Positions 20,846 through 32,350 of a stretch of DNA of 64,000 nt are shown piece by piece. Both the position numbers and the translations under genes were made by a program. Position 1 is the first letter of the stretch; the number at the start of each line of letters is the position of its first letter. Below the pieces are notes generated by a model. The model ran no database searches, had not been told where the DNA came from, and was given only the letters and a program-made list of their open reading frames with translations. The DNA is from Peromyscus leucopus (lineage: Eukaryota > Chordata > Mammalia > Rodentia > Cricetidae): positions 10,230,498 to 10,294,497 of the forward strand of contig NC_051082.1 of the NCBI RefSeq assembly GCF_004664715.2, written 5' to 3'.

Positions 20846-20929
20846 ACCTCTTCAAGCATGGTTCTCTCTCTTCATCCACTGCACCAAATGTCGCCTACAG
20901 GACCTCGGTCGGCCCCAGCCCTAAGAGAT

Positions 20930-21085
20930 AGGCAATGGTATCCTCATGTCACAGATTCAAAGCTGAGTCCCTGAGGAAGAGGAGCCTCGTTCCCTGTCCA
21001 AAGCTACACAGCCAGGAAGTGTCGGAGCTGGGATTCGAACCCATGCACATAGCTCTCCCAACCTGCACTCTACCATGACTATAGA
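20930..21085 (-). mobile_element. MIR fragment
   Basis: 'tatcctcatgtcacagattc', then 'aaagctacacagccaggaag' and 'gagctgggattcgaacccat'. A long, well-preserved antisense MIR core. Confidence 0.88.
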
Positions 21086-21479
21086 CCTGGCCAGAGGTAC
21101 AATGAAGATACGGGGGAGCCCAGCACCTCCTCTCTTGGTCCCCTGGCCACCGTGGTGTCCTCCCGATCTGCAGGTGTGAAGACAAGGCCTGTCCTTCCTA
21201 CTCTGTACCCTCCATGCATGCTGGCACTGGGGCCGTTTCCAGAAGACTGACCAGGAAAGTGAGCAAGAGGCTATGGAAGGTTCTAGTTGCAGAACTCCAC
21301 CCAGGGGCTGCTTGGGCAACCCCAGATGGAATTCGTAGGAGGTCACACAGAGATAAGAGCCCGCTGGTGAGTCAGGAGCTGCCTGGCTCCATCTCTGTCC
21401 CTACAGGGCCAGCCTACTGACACCCTGCAAATCCCCTGTCTCCCAGGAGGAAGTCAGGCCTGTAGCCTTGCTTCCTGTT

Positions 21480-21730
21480 ATTATACCGTTTTTACAGCCT
21501 GGAATTGATTTAAGTGTTACGCTCTTGCTAAGAATACGCCCTGACAGTTGAAAGGAACCTTTATGATTGTCTTAATTTGTGAAGAATTAGTTGTCGCTGT
21601 TTTTTTTTTTTTTTCTCCCCCCCCCCCATCCCCTTTCTTCTCGGCAGGGTCAGGCTGGAGCCCGGCCATTGTTGTTAAATTTATTTAGATCTGAAACTAT
21701 TTCAGGCCCTGGGCTGGTGTCATCTAGCTT
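21480..21730. promoter_or_regulatory. Candidate conserved non-coding element
   Basis: Two AT-rich blocks, 'ggaattgatttaagtgttac' and 'ttgttgttaaatttatttag', flank a T/C run at 21601-21628. No repeat signature is present. The composition resembles conserved enhancers; only alignment can tell. Confidence 0.22.
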
Positions 21731-21964
21731 TCACTACTTAAAACAGGAAGGAAGGCTCCAGCTGGGGACTTTCAGAGAGCCAAGGAACTTTCTGAAGGCC
21801 TTGGGGCAGCGAGGCGGAGTGGAAACCTCTAGATTCTTTCTTGTAGCGAGGGATAGATTCTGGCAATGTTGTTGGTCTTAAATTAAAAAAAAAAAAATCC
21901 ACCCTCCCCACATCTTCTGGGGTACCTGTGCCCAAATCTGCAGCCCTGCTAGAGGGCGGGAGGT

Positions 21965-22165
21965 GAGAGCGATGTGTGCGAGTTCAAACCGAAGCTCTGC
22001 CACTTTCTCGCTGTGGCGCTTTGAGCAGGCCACGGTTCTGCTTCCTCGGGGGCCTGAGTTTTCCCGGTCTGTGAAATGAAGACAGTCTTACCTGCCTGCT
22101 GTGGCTGGGGGTGGACTGGAGTTCTGTAGGTGGCGTTTGGTACAGCGCTCGACATGGACATGTTG
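21965..22165 (+). mobile_element. MIR fragment
   Basis: 'agctctgccactttctcgct', then 'gcctgagttttcccggtctg' and 'tgaaatgaagacagtctta', ending 'tggtacagcgctcgacatgg'. Nearly the full sense MIR body. Confidence 0.85.
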
Positions 22166-22469
22166 GATGACGACTGTCCCCAAATCCACAACCGATGGCA
22201 CAAACAGAGTGATATTCCAGACCATGAGACAGATCCATGCAGGTTGATTCAAAATATCACCTAAAAGTACCTCCTGTCTATGCACAATTCATGTTTAGTC
22301 TTGAGTCCTGTCCCCAGGATAACTCATGGCATAGACACAAATATTTCCAAATAGGAAATGGGTACACTTCTGGCCCCAAGCATTTTTGTTACAGGATATA
22401 GAACCCCAAACTAGCTCTAGATTCCATAATTGGCAGAGTTTAAACTTAGATAATATGAAGGAAAGATTT

Positions 22470-22545
22470 AGAGATGGACACACACACATACACACCCACA
22501 CGCAGGCATACACATGCGCACACACACATACACACACACCCCAGT
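22470..22545. repeat. CA-rich imperfect microsatellite
   Basis: CA/CATA units with interruptions over about 75 bp. Confidence 0.9.
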
Positions 22546-23204
22546 TTCCAAAGTGGAATTTGAAATGACCAGCTGATTGCATTTACTAGCTATTTAATAA
22601 GAAAGACTCATTATTAAAAAGCAGAGGGAGTGGCAGACGCTGAATGGGTGTCCTCTGTCTGCCCTGCCTGGCACTAAGCTAAATCCTTTATATATGAAAT
22701 AATATAAAGCAACCGTTAGAAGCAGCCTGGGATGAGGGGGGCAGGCGTGGGAGCTCACCATCCTGATCGCAGAGAACTTTGGAGGTCATACTAAAGTGAT
22801 TTATCCCCAGGGTGATGGGAGCCATTGATGATTTTAGATCCATGCTGGTCACGAGATTTGACACAAGAGATCCAGTGTTAACACTTCCTGGAAGGTTCTA
22901 GCCAACCTCTTCTGTCCCTCAGCCCCTCATTCACCACATAGGAACAGTCACAATTGAAAACTTACTGGGGGACAAGGTGGGGAGGGGGTTGAGGATGAAT
23001 GTGGGGCTGTTAGCCACACAGGTGACAGTCCCCTGGTGGAGTCATCCTAGAGGCGTTGGTGTGGCCCAGATGGAGAAGGGGACTGAGAAGGTGGAGAGGG
23101 GGGAAGCTGGCATGCATTGGCTTTGTCTGGCAGGCCCCACCTTCCCAGATGCACTCTGTTCTCAAAACACCCTGCTCACCCAGCAGGGAAATGTGGGTCC
23201 AGAG
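22546..23204. other. Unique sequence
   Basis: No gene or repeat recognised. Confidence 0.4.
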
Positions 23205-23209
23205 AAAGA

Positions 23210-23342
23210 CCCAGGGCTGGCTTTTAGGAAAAGGTGCATGCTACCAAGCCACATGGGAGAAAGAAAAACCAACTCCCACAAGTTATCCTCTGACCTCCAC
23301 AGTTACCATGGCATGTGCACCCACACACACTAAACAAACAAA

Positions 23343-23381
<39 letters not shown>

Positions 23382-23395
23382 ATGTAATATAAAAT
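23210..23395 (+). mobile_element. B3-type SINE with internal deletion and (AAAT)n tail
   Basis: 'aaaggtgcatgctaccaagc' joins directly to 'caactcccacaagttatcct' and 'ctgacctccac', skipping the B-box region. The tail is 12 or so AAAT units at 23335-23383. Confidence 0.75.
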
Positions 23396-23573
23396 ACTGA
23401 AAAAAAAAGAAAAAAGAAAGAGAGGAAGACTCAGGATAGGCGTGACAGCATAATCCTTCCTGTTCCTCCCCCTGGGACCTCATAGAAATCAAAATCTGGC
23501 CCTGTGGAACCTGCCTTCCCCATGTGCTAGTAGCATGATTCAGGGGCATCTGGTAGACCTGCTGGCCCAGGGA

Positions 23574-23680
23574 CACCAAGTAGGCCCTTTGATCTGTACC
23601 CCCAAGTAGACTCTCTGACCTATACACCCTGGGTAGACTCTCTGACCTGTACCCCCAGGTAGATTCTTGGACCCAGAGCC
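23574..23680. repeat. Minisatellite, about 26-30 bp unit
   Basis: About 3.5 imperfect units of 'gtagactctctgacctgtac' plus a C-rich linker. An antisense frame across it reads as repeated short peptide blocks, which only reflects the repeat. Confidence 0.85.
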
Positions 23681-23907
23681 ACCCAGTGAACTCACTGAGG
23701 CCCGTTTGGGCATCTGTACATGTGGTACCCATTTCAACAGCGTGGAGACTGCAGTCTTTGGTGTATTAAAGCAACGTTGGTATACAGTAAGTGCTTATTG
23801 TATGTGTTCTGCATGAGGGGAGGATTCCCACTCCATGTGTCCTCCAACCTCTGCATGAACACCATGTTACACATACCCATCTACACATCATGCAAACATA
23901 CATGCAT

Positions 23908-23908
<1 letters not shown>

Positions 23909-23949
<41 letters not shown>

Positions 23950-23955
23950 ACACAG
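23909..23955. repeat. (CA)n microsatellite
   Basis: About 23 CA units with one CATA interruption at the 3' end. Confidence 0.96.
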
Positions 23956-23959
23956 AATA

Positions 23960-25299
23960 TAATGATAGATTTTTTTTTAAGGGGGGGATTGAATTTGGTT
24001 TTAGGAGTTCATTCTGTTCAGAGAAATTGGAATAAAACTAAATAAACTGAAGGAATGAATCCACCCTGTATCCAAACCTCCATGGCCTCCTATGGGACAT
24101 CACTGGTCTCTTCCTCCCCCTCCCCCTCCTCTCCAACTTCTTCTACTCCCAAGTGCTTGGATTCTGAAGCAATCCCCTGCTGTGGAAACCTCCAACCCTG
24201 CACAGCTTCCTCAGAGCCCTGAAGCTGACCACACCCCCGCCATGGGTTTGAAGCCCAGCCAATATCCAGTTTTCACAAACCAGCTAGAGACTGCCATCTT
24301 AGCTCCAGGTCCTAGGGAAAGACCTGGCTTGCCCTTCTGGTCTATTTGTTTCACACTCCTTTTAAGGATGCTGAGAGTCTGGCTCTCTGGGCTGGAAACA
24401 ATGGATCCTTTTTTTTTCCTGTGGTGATCCCTTCCCAGTCACTCCGAGTTGCCCTGGGCCTCCCTCCCTCCTTTGCCCAGCTGAGGCCGCCATGCCCTGT
24501 TAAATTCAGTCACTCCAATTGATCCAACAGGTATTTCTGGATGTGGCTGTCGGATGCCAGGTCCTCATAGAGATGAAGACCATTATGGACTGTCTCTGTG
24601 CCTACAGCATTCATTCCAAGCCCTGGTGAGGTGAAGAAACCCAGTGTCCCTTCAAGAACTCCGTATTGGTCTGAAGGAGAAAGTCGGGGAATGGAGACTG
24701 GCTTTGGCATCTCTCTTCCTCTACTGACAGGGTGTGTGAATTACTTAAATTTACTGTGTCCCAGGATCATCTTCTATGGGAGGGGCAAAGAGATATACAC
24801 AGGCACAGATACCCTCGTGTGCACATGTGTGTGTGCACGCACACACACACACACACATGTACCCACACACACATGCACTCTCACACATGATGTACAAATG
24901 CTCATACATACATTGAAAAATTTCTGCCAAGAGAATATATTTATGAAATCTGACCCCTTGCTATCAAACTTTAAGTAAAACCATTTGGACTGGAGAGGTG
25001 CTGAACAAGGCTGGGAAAGAAACAGAATTCAGCTGACGGCCGTGTACTCCTATCAGCCAGTTGTGCAGTAAGGTATACATTCTCTGTCTTGATTCCCTCC
25101 ACAGTAACAAGGCCGTCATCACACGACCCTCAGAACTTGTCCGGGTTTGAATTAGCTCAGATATGGACCATACTTGAAAAAATTCCTGGCCCATACACAG
25201 CGGCTATCACCATGACCTTTACCAGGCTTCTAGAAGACTGAGTGAATCTTCTGAGGTTTGTGCAGAAAACTGGCAGGAAGGAGCATCATACACATTAAG
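23960..25299. other. Mostly unique sequence
   Basis: Contains a CT-rich stretch near 24110-24140 and an imperfect CA tract at 24830-24890. No exon or SINE that I can define. Confidence 0.4.
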
Positions 25300-26010
25300 C
25301 ATTTTTATTCTGGATAATTGTTCTGTGAATTAGGGTTTGGATTTAGGGAAATGCACCTCGGTTATTGTGGGAAATGGATAGGAATGGGCTAGGTTTGCAG
25401 GTCAATATGCTGGACGTTCTGAGAGGAGACAAGAAGCAAAGGCAGATGGAGAGCCGATTTGCAGAAAGTTCTTTGGTGTCACGGTCTGACTGTGGAGTCT
25501 AATTCAGACACCAGAGTGAGGGGAAATATGTTCTTGCATCTTGGCCTCTGCATCAGTGATAATAAATGATACAGGTAATTAAAGAGAAATGGAGCTGATG
25601 TGAACACTCTGCTCTTAGCTCATCCTCAGCGGATAGCCTCTTTCCATTGGTCAATATTTACCACCCAGCATGAGCGATGGGAGTCAATACCTACTTCCTT
25701 TTGTTAGCCCATCTATTTTCTGTACACTACACGTAAGCGGCCTATACACACAGGCACCGATGCACTAATAGCTATATCAATAGAAAATCAACAGTAATCA
25801 TTTATTTTTAATGGTCATCACTGTGAAACACCAAACAGAGCAATATTGTCCAAGACGAAGAGGAACACTTAGCGTGACAGATGTCTGTGGGTAATTGATT
25901 CGGGTTAACAACTTCCTGTCTTAATGGTGCTAATTGCGTTAATCAACGGGCTGATTTCATCAGAGGCTTTCAAAAGCACCTTTTTGGGCTGATGAGTTAG
26001 CTCCCAAGTG
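25300..26010. promoter_or_regulatory. Best candidate conserved enhancer in the window
   Basis: About 700 bp free of repeats and rich in transcription-factor-like words: TAATTA (25576-25581), CCATTGGTCAAT (near 25646), GGGTTAACAAC (near 25903), and TAATTGCGTTAATCAAC (25931-25947). There is no open frame of note. Two GTTAA-type half-sites and two homeodomain-type cores fall within 60 bp at 25890-25950. Enhancer status is inference from composition. Confidence 0.35.
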
Positions 26011-26699
26011 AAACACCCAGGCTGTGTTCATAACCACCAGCAGGACTGGTTCAGTGGTGGCTTGCAGCCCAAACCAATCAACCCACTTGGCAATCCAGGC
26101 CCCCACTGGAGTTCAGGGGACTGGTTAAGTGCATTAGGTCTGGCATGGAGCTGGTGGTGGTAGTGGTGTTTGGGACTGCCCAGAATTGTTGTCTGTGTCA
26201 TACAGGCCTTCTCACTTCCCTTTGGGGTACTCACACCACTTTGTGTTATTATGCTGGGCAAAGGCTCTGCACCCAGCTCATGGACGCTTCCTTGGAAATT
26301 AGTATCTTGAGCAGAAAGACATAGAAATAAGGGAAAACAGGGTTTAGAAGGCATTACTTCAAGTGGGGGTGACCTCCAAGCCTTTCAACCTAGTAGACAC
26401 TTATTCTCAGTCCCCAGGGAGTTCCTGGCTCCTGAGTACTGTCCTATCCCATCAGAGGGGTCTGCTTTGGTTTATATTGCTTCTAGCTACAGTTCTGGTT
26501 GCTTTAGTGGCTTTACCACCCACACCAATTCCAGGAGATTGATAATGGCTGAGCAGAGTGCCATGTTAAGAAGGGATTCAGAGGATGCATCCAAAGGGTG
26601 GTTCAATCAGCAACAACTGCATCCAGTGAGGATGAACTTAGGAGGGGGTGAGGACTGTGTGTGACTAATGCCAGGATCCTAGAGACCTAGAATGCAGTG

Positions 26700-26830
26700 G
26701 CTAAGGGTTGGGCTCAGAGTCTGTGGGGTCATGAACACATCTCTGAACTCACTCTGTGCCTCAGTTTCCTCTGCTGCATAGTGGGAACATTAGTACTTAT
26801 CTCCTCCAGGCATGCTTTGAGAACACAGAA
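26700..26830 (+). mobile_element. MIR fragment
   Basis: 'ctctgtgcctcagtttcctc' then 'ctgcatagtgggaacattag' and 'acttatctcct'. Unmistakable sense MIR core. Confidence 0.88.
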
Positions 26831-27189
26831 GTCAATGACAAGTCAAGGTTTAAAACTGCATGGGGGGAGCTAAATGATGAGCCGTCTGCCATCTTGGCTG
26901 CTGTGCCATTATTCTGCTTGGGGTGCAGATACTGTGATCTCCAGCAATGTGAGAATGCTGGAATAAGTGGAATAGATTTGAGGATGCACATCAGATTCAA
27001 GGCAGCGGTCGGGGGTGTGGCCACCACGTTCTCTACTTGCTGCCTGACGTTATCTTTCTACAAGGCACCCGTGCGTGCAGCGTGGGACCAAGTCTCCTTT
27101 CTCTGGTTTTTGCATCAAGCAAAATTGCTTGATCAGACTCTCTGTCTCGTTTCCTCTTGCTGCTTCTCACCAATGTGATTAACTCAGTG
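26831..27189. other. Unique sequence
   Basis: A 140-codon open frame crosses 26756-27178 but begins inside the MIR and has no domain or splice context. I do not call it a gene. Confidence 0.4.
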
Positions 27190-27208
27190 TTTCTGTTTTA
27201 TTTATTTT

Positions 27209-27257
<49 letters not shown>

Positions 27258-27402
27258 GGGGTGTATGCCTCAGAGCTTATGTGAAAGTCAGAGGATCATT
27301 AAAAGGAGTCAGTTCTCTCCTTCCATGTGGGTCCTGGGAATTGAACTTGGACGGTCAGGTAGGGGGGCTGGCACCATCACCCACTGAGCCATCTCATTGG
27401 CC
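27190..27402 (-). mobile_element. B3-type SINE, antisense, with (GT)n
   Basis: (GT)n at 27213-27254, then 'cttccatgtgggtcctggga', 'attgaacttggacggtcagg' and 'cccactgagccatctcattg'. This is the antisense B3 head. The dinucleotide tract sits where the SINE's CA-rich tail would be. Confidence 0.88.
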
Positions 27403-27589
27403 CAAAGCAGTGTTTCTGTTTAACACCTGCTGTGTGGACCTGCTGAACTAGGTCTCCAGAGCATATCCATTTCCAGCATTTCCAGCCTGCCCCTTAGGCC
27501 TTTACCAGTGTAAACTGTACCCGCTGCTTTGGATTCACATGTCTTTTCTAGGAAAAGACAATGAGTGATGTTTAAAACCAACTTCCCCA

Positions 27590-27950
27590 AAGTCCATGTG
27601 TTTGGGTGTATGTTTGCATGAGTGTGGACTCAGGTGGTATGGGTATGGACATACACAGGCATGACCATGGATGGAAAGGCCTGAGAATGCTGTCAGGAAC
27701 CATCCGCCATCTCTCTCCAACCTTACTCACTGAGGCAGGGTCTCATCATCAAACCAGAGTCCACCAGTAGCCAGTACAGCTGCCTTAGCTAGCCAGCTTG
27801 CTGGGGAGCGAGAGGCACAACCCAGCCGTCCACCTTCTGAGGCTACCATTACAGGCAGGTCTCCACGCACACCTGGCATTTACATGGGTTCTGGGAACCA
27901 GAAAGCTGGTCATCACACTTGCGTAGCTGATCTACCTCCCCAAGCCCTAA
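27590..27950 (-). mobile_element. B4-type SINE, antisense
   Basis: 'actgaggcagggtctcatca', 'accattacaggcaggtctcc', 'cacacctggcatttacatgg' and 'cgtagctgatctacctcccc'. Antisense B4 with its B1-like and tRNA-like parts, moderately diverged. Confidence 0.75.
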
Positions 27951-28002
27951 CTTCCTCAATTCTTAACAGGAAGATTATTTAACAAGTTTTAATTCTGACT
28001 CA

Positions 28003-28007
<5 letters not shown>

Positions 28008-28058
<51 letters not shown>

Positions 28059-28101
28059 TATCAATCATCTCTCTCATCTATTTATCAATTATCTATCTAT
28101 C

Positions 28102-28141
<40 letters not shown>

Positions 28142-28340
28142 GTGGCTAACTCTATCTATCTATAATATTTATTAATCTGTCACTTATCTAAATGCTCCTA
28201 TCACCCTTAACCTAACTGTAAAATTTATTAGTATATCATTTATATATCTGCCTATCATCTATAAATCATATATCTACCTACCTATCATCTATTTGTAATA
28301 TTTAATCACCTATCACTTAAACTATCTGCCTAGCATCTAT
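28008..28340. repeat. (CT)n then (TCTA)n microsatellite, decaying
   Basis: Perfect CT units to 28054, then a core of TCTA units to about 28140, then 200 bp of mutated ATCT words. Confidence 0.95.
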
Positions 28341-28939
28341 TAACCATCTCTTAATTAACTTAATTAAAATAAATGTCTCTAACATTTGTGAATCTTCCTT
28401 TTATCACAAGAACGTCTCACTAACCCTCTCTTTCTCTGTGCCAGCCCCTATGATGAACACTTCCCTTGTCTTATCTCACCAAGACATCCCAGGTACAGCA
28501 TCTCCTTCCTCCTCTGCAGAGAGCAGTCTAGTGACTTCATCACCGCCCACAGCAGGCAGAGCTGTGGTCTGCAGCCAGGTTAATGACACTCTGCTGCATA
28601 GATCTGGGCCCAAGGCTGCCTAGCATCCAGTCACGTAATTCATACACGATGCCTCTGAGGCAAGTGCTGTCTGTGCACCCATTTTACAGACACCGGAAAC
28701 AAAAACTGAGGGTAGAACACTGGGTACAAGGCTGGAGGCAGAGGATGGGGAAACTTTGACCAATAGGTAGAAAGGGAGTCGGGAACCAAAGCCGGTTCTA
28801 GTTAACAGTATCATGTGAGATGGCTAGCAAAGAGGATCTGTGTGTTCCCATCGTGGAAAAAAAAAATGTTAGTTAACCTAAACATTCCCAGTTGGTAGTC
28901 CTGCAATATGGACATATCTACAAATGGCATGGGATGCCT
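28341..28939. other. Unique sequence, possible MIR remnant
   Basis: 'gcacccattttacagacacc' at about 28676 resembles an antisense MIR. The rest is unassigned. Confidence 0.35.
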
Positions 28940-28987
28940 GAGAGAGACAGAGAGAGAGAGGGAGAGGGAGGAGAGGAGAGGAGAGGA

Positions 28988-29054
<67 letters not shown>
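28940..29054. repeat. GA-rich tract with (GA)n core
   Basis: Homopurine stretch, GGAGA-type units then more than 30 GA units. A mirror repeat of this length can adopt triplex form. Confidence 0.96.
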
Positions 29055-29057
<3 letters not shown>

Positions 29058-29785
29058 CTACGCATCAGTCAAAGACATTAAAAAAAAAAAAGAAAAACAC
29101 AAGTACTTTGAGCCTTGGGGGAGGGGCGTGGGAAGGGCACCTTGAACTTAGGCAGGATTTTAAGTGGAAAGTGTTTATTTAGGGACGATCTTCTAGCTCC
29201 AGGAAACAGTGGGCACATCCTGTCTTGACTGGCAGAGGCAGGGAGTCCAGTCACACCTGAGGGCGGTTCACACAGTGCCGGGCACAGTCCGGCAATGAGA
29301 CCGCATCCCATCGGGCAGTGAGGAGGCCCTGGGTGTGCCGAGTCTGTGTGTCCTAGCTGAGGGCAAAGTCTTCAGACTTTGGAGCTCGAGTGCGGAGAAC
29401 ACTGGCACTGACCACTGGCACTCAAAGGCCACGACTGTGGGGAGACGGGTGTGGGGTCCACTTCGGCTTCTGCTGCGCTCAGGGTGATGGGTTTTCCTGC
29501 TCCGCGCCTGCCAGCTACCTGCGTCAGCTTCAAACACTGAGCCTTTGCTTGTTTGCTTGGTTGTGGAGAAACGCTGTGACCTTTCTTGGTCCCCTGCCTT
29601 AGCTATCTCTGCTCATCTTTACCTTCCACGCCCCCCCCATCCAGCCCAGGACAAAAGTGTGCTCTCCATCCATCGACTCAGTCGTTCTTGAAGCTTCTGC
29701 TTCCAGGAAAGACCTTGCAGGAGACTGCATTACTCTGTTTGCTTCTGTTTCTTAAACAATGTCTTTAAACCAATTTGGGAGCACC
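29055..29785. other. Unique sequence, moderately GC-rich
   Basis: Scattered CpGs at 29260-29530 but no dense island, splice pair or motif supporting an exon. Confidence 0.4.
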
Positions 29786-29970
29786 TACCTGAGACGCCAG
29801 CTCCAACTGACTTCTGAGCCGACGGTTAGTGAGTCTGCCCCCATTCTACGGAAGCCCGCAAAAGTGTTGTTGCTATTAGGGAGAATATTGATTTTTAAAG
29901 ATGAGCCCGTGTCCGAACGTATTTAACAGCTATCGAACTTCCCATGCTTAAATATTTACTCTGCATAATC
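29786..29970. promoter_or_regulatory. Candidate conserved non-coding element
   Basis: Repeat-free block with 'gaatattgatttttaaagat' and 'cgtatttaacagctatcgaa'. AT-rich words are mixed with retained CpGs (CGACGG, CCGAACG). CpGs surviving in AT-rich intergenic DNA suggest constraint or low methylation. Unproven. Confidence 0.25.
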
Positions 29971-30159
29971 CAACCTCTCGGGCCTTCCTTGCCTCTGACG
30001 TCGGACAAATTGCTCTCCTTAGAACTCCCATCCTCACAGCTCCCCAGAAGGGAAAACTCAAAACATCACCCACAGGATTTGGTAAACTTGGGGAATGAGT
30101 AATTTTGGGGATGTGACCTTCATGGGTGACTGACATTCAATAGGGGAGTTTGGGTATCC

Positions 30160-30233
30160 CATTTCATTGATTCATTCATTGCTGGACTCTTCATTCATTC
30201 ATTCATTCATTCATTCATTCATTCATTCATTCT
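30160..30233. repeat. (TTCA)n microsatellite
   Basis: About 11 perfect ATTC units after a degenerate lead-in. Confidence 0.96.
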
Positions 30234-31011
30234 TCATCCAATCTGTGACCACTACATTCACACAAACAGCAGTGTGCTAAGCCGGCTAAGGGAAGGCAAT
30301 TGTATACTTCCTATATTTCCTGTTCATGGTGCGATCTGTCATCTCAAAATCATCCCTCATCCGGGGCTGAAGATCCAAGGGTTTCTGGAAACCTTGGGGG
30401 CCATGAGCTTCCGTGAGAATCTGATGATAAAAAGCTTCCCACCCCGAGCCTGCCGCTGTCTTTCGTTTTCTCCTTGGCCCATGTCCTGTTGCCCTGGGAA
30501 GGGAGGAAGAGTGAAGAATTCCCTCTCCAGGCTTGGTCTCTCTGCAGCAAACTCCTCAGATGCCATCACTCCCCTCTTGGGCCGTTTGTTTTTTCGATCT
30601 GAGTGACACAGAGGCAGTTACACAGACTTCACATCACGCAGACTTACAGGAAACTCTAGGCACCTAGAGACTGAAATTCTAAATGTTACTTTTTGCAGGG
30701 CGTAGGCATTGGCTCATAAATTCATTTCAGGGCGGGAGCAGTGAAAACCTCTCTCCCTCTCCGATTTTGAGAACACTTTATACTGCTGACAAACAAGAAG
30801 CCTGACTTTATACCCCTAAAGCAAACAGACTCAAATCCTCTTGTGGCTTCTAGGTGTTTGTCTGAAAAAGTAGGAAACCATGTCGATTGACTTCAAACCC
30901 TTTTCCTAGTTATTAATCACCATGGCCCCTGGCACACCTGTTGGGATGCTTTATAGGCCCTAACCCTGGTTAAAGGCAGTGCCACATCTGAGAAATAAAA
31001 TTCCTTTTATG
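30234..31011. other. Unique sequence
   Basis: No repeat or exon recognised. The 110-codon frame at 30274-30606 overlaps open frames on the other strand and has no domain. Confidence 0.4.
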
Positions 31012-31085
31012 GCGCTGGGGATGGATTCCAGGGCCTAAGGCTGGTCAGTGAGTGCTCTACTATAGATCTACACCCCCTGGCCTTT
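31012..31085 (-). mobile_element. ID-like SINE, antisense
   Basis: 'gcgctggggatggattccag', then 'agtgagtgctctactatag' and 'tctacaccccctgg'. Antisense tRNA-Ala-like element (B box then A box). Confidence 0.65.
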
Positions 31086-31787
31086 GAGACGCTAATTTTA
31101 ACTAACTACCAAGTTCAAAGATATTCATTGGCCATTTCTTCTATTGAAACATATAATACATTAAAATTCTGGAAAACACTATGCTATATGTACTCATGCT
31201 GTTTAGATGCGGGTGTATTTGATCGCTCTCATAGGTCATTTGTCATGAAATCTCTACATGCATGATTTCTCTTATATCTTCTAGTGCCTGCCCTCCGCCC
31301 AACCCCGTCCCATGACTCAGGAAAAGTCACAGATCCCCAAAGCAGAGAGACTGGGAGGGGATAATAATGTTTCAAAATAACACAAGCAGAAAGTGGAGTC
31401 AGCAGGGTTTGACACTAAGGCCCCTGGCGTCCAAGTTCATCTGTGGAAATAATACTGACATGTTTTTCTTGTCATCACTTCCCACATGGAAAGTTTTGGG
31501 GTTGACCCCATCTTTACAGGTGAGTAGCAGTGTTAGACACCTCATGCAGCCCTTCTGCACTTCCTGGACACGTAGGGTCTTATGTCAAAAGCCACCCTGG
31601 GAGGGGCCCATCACGACACATGAATATTTGTGCAGACTGATTTTGAAAATCAAGCTTACGGTTGTGAGTCCTTTATTTTGCTTTCTTTTTGGTTTTTTTG
31701 AACTTAAGAATCAAATAAATTTCAGGTGAAGGATGTATCTAAATTTGTGTCTAAAATTAATTTCAATGTATCAAAATGAACTCTTCT
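31086..31787. other. Unique sequence
   Basis: No repeat or exon recognised. The 120-codon frame at 31367-31729 has no domain, no codon bias I can see, and no splice context. Confidence 0.4.
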
Positions 31788-31879
31788 TCCTCCCTTTCTT
31801 TCTCCTTCTCCCTCCCCTCCCTCCCTCCCTCCCTCCCCTCCCTCCCTCCCTCCCTCCCTTTTTTCCCTTAAGGCCTTTG

Positions 31880-31937
<58 letters not shown>
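31788..31937. repeat. CT-rich tract and 56-nt poly(T)
   Basis: CCCT/CCTC repeats, then an uninterrupted T run from 31882 to 31937. The T run is the antisense A tail of the adjoining SINE. Confidence 0.95.
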
Positions 31938-31940
<3 letters not shown>

Positions 31941-32032
31941 GACAGGGTGTCCCAGTGTAGCTCAGGTTAGCCAAAAACTCATCATCTTCCTGAGATTACA
32001 GGTGTGGGCCATCATGCTCCACTCAAAGCTGG
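31938..32032 (-). mobile_element. B1-type SINE, antisense, diverged
   Basis: 'gacagggtgtcccagtgtag' then 'cctgagattacaggtgtggg'. A short, mutated B1 body with a disproportionately long homopolymer tail. Confidence 0.7.
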
Positions 32033-32094
32033 ATTTTTTTGTATATGCATGGGTGTACATGTATGTGCAGAGCACATTCACACATGTGCACATG

Positions 32095-32350
32095 TACATG
32101 GTCAACCTTAGCTGCCCTCCCTCAGAACCCTGTCCACTTTTTTTGTGACAGGGTCTCCTACTGGCCTAGAAGTCACGTATCCAGCTAAGATGGCTAGCCA
32201 CTGAGTCCCAGGGATCCCCCAGTCTCTGCCCCTCCCCAGCACTGAGATTAGACTCACTTGGCCTTTTTTTGTATGTGAATTCTGAGATCCCGACTCAGGC
32301 CCTTGCACTTACAAGGTGAGTGCTTTCCCACGGCACCCTCTGTCCAGCCT
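32095..32350 (-). mobile_element. B4-type SINE, antisense
   Basis: 'gtgacagggtctcctactgg', 'ccagcactgagattagactc', 'tgaattctgagatcccgact' and 'aggtgagtgctttcccac'. Antisense B4. Confidence 0.72.

Noticed and set aside
24090..24170. Possible B1 fragment
   Set aside because: Only one short word ('cccaagtgcttggattctg') fits; no second anchor.
26756..27178. 140-codon plus-strand frame
   Set aside because: Begins inside a MIR. No domain, no splice signals framing it, and the reverse strand is also open over part of it.
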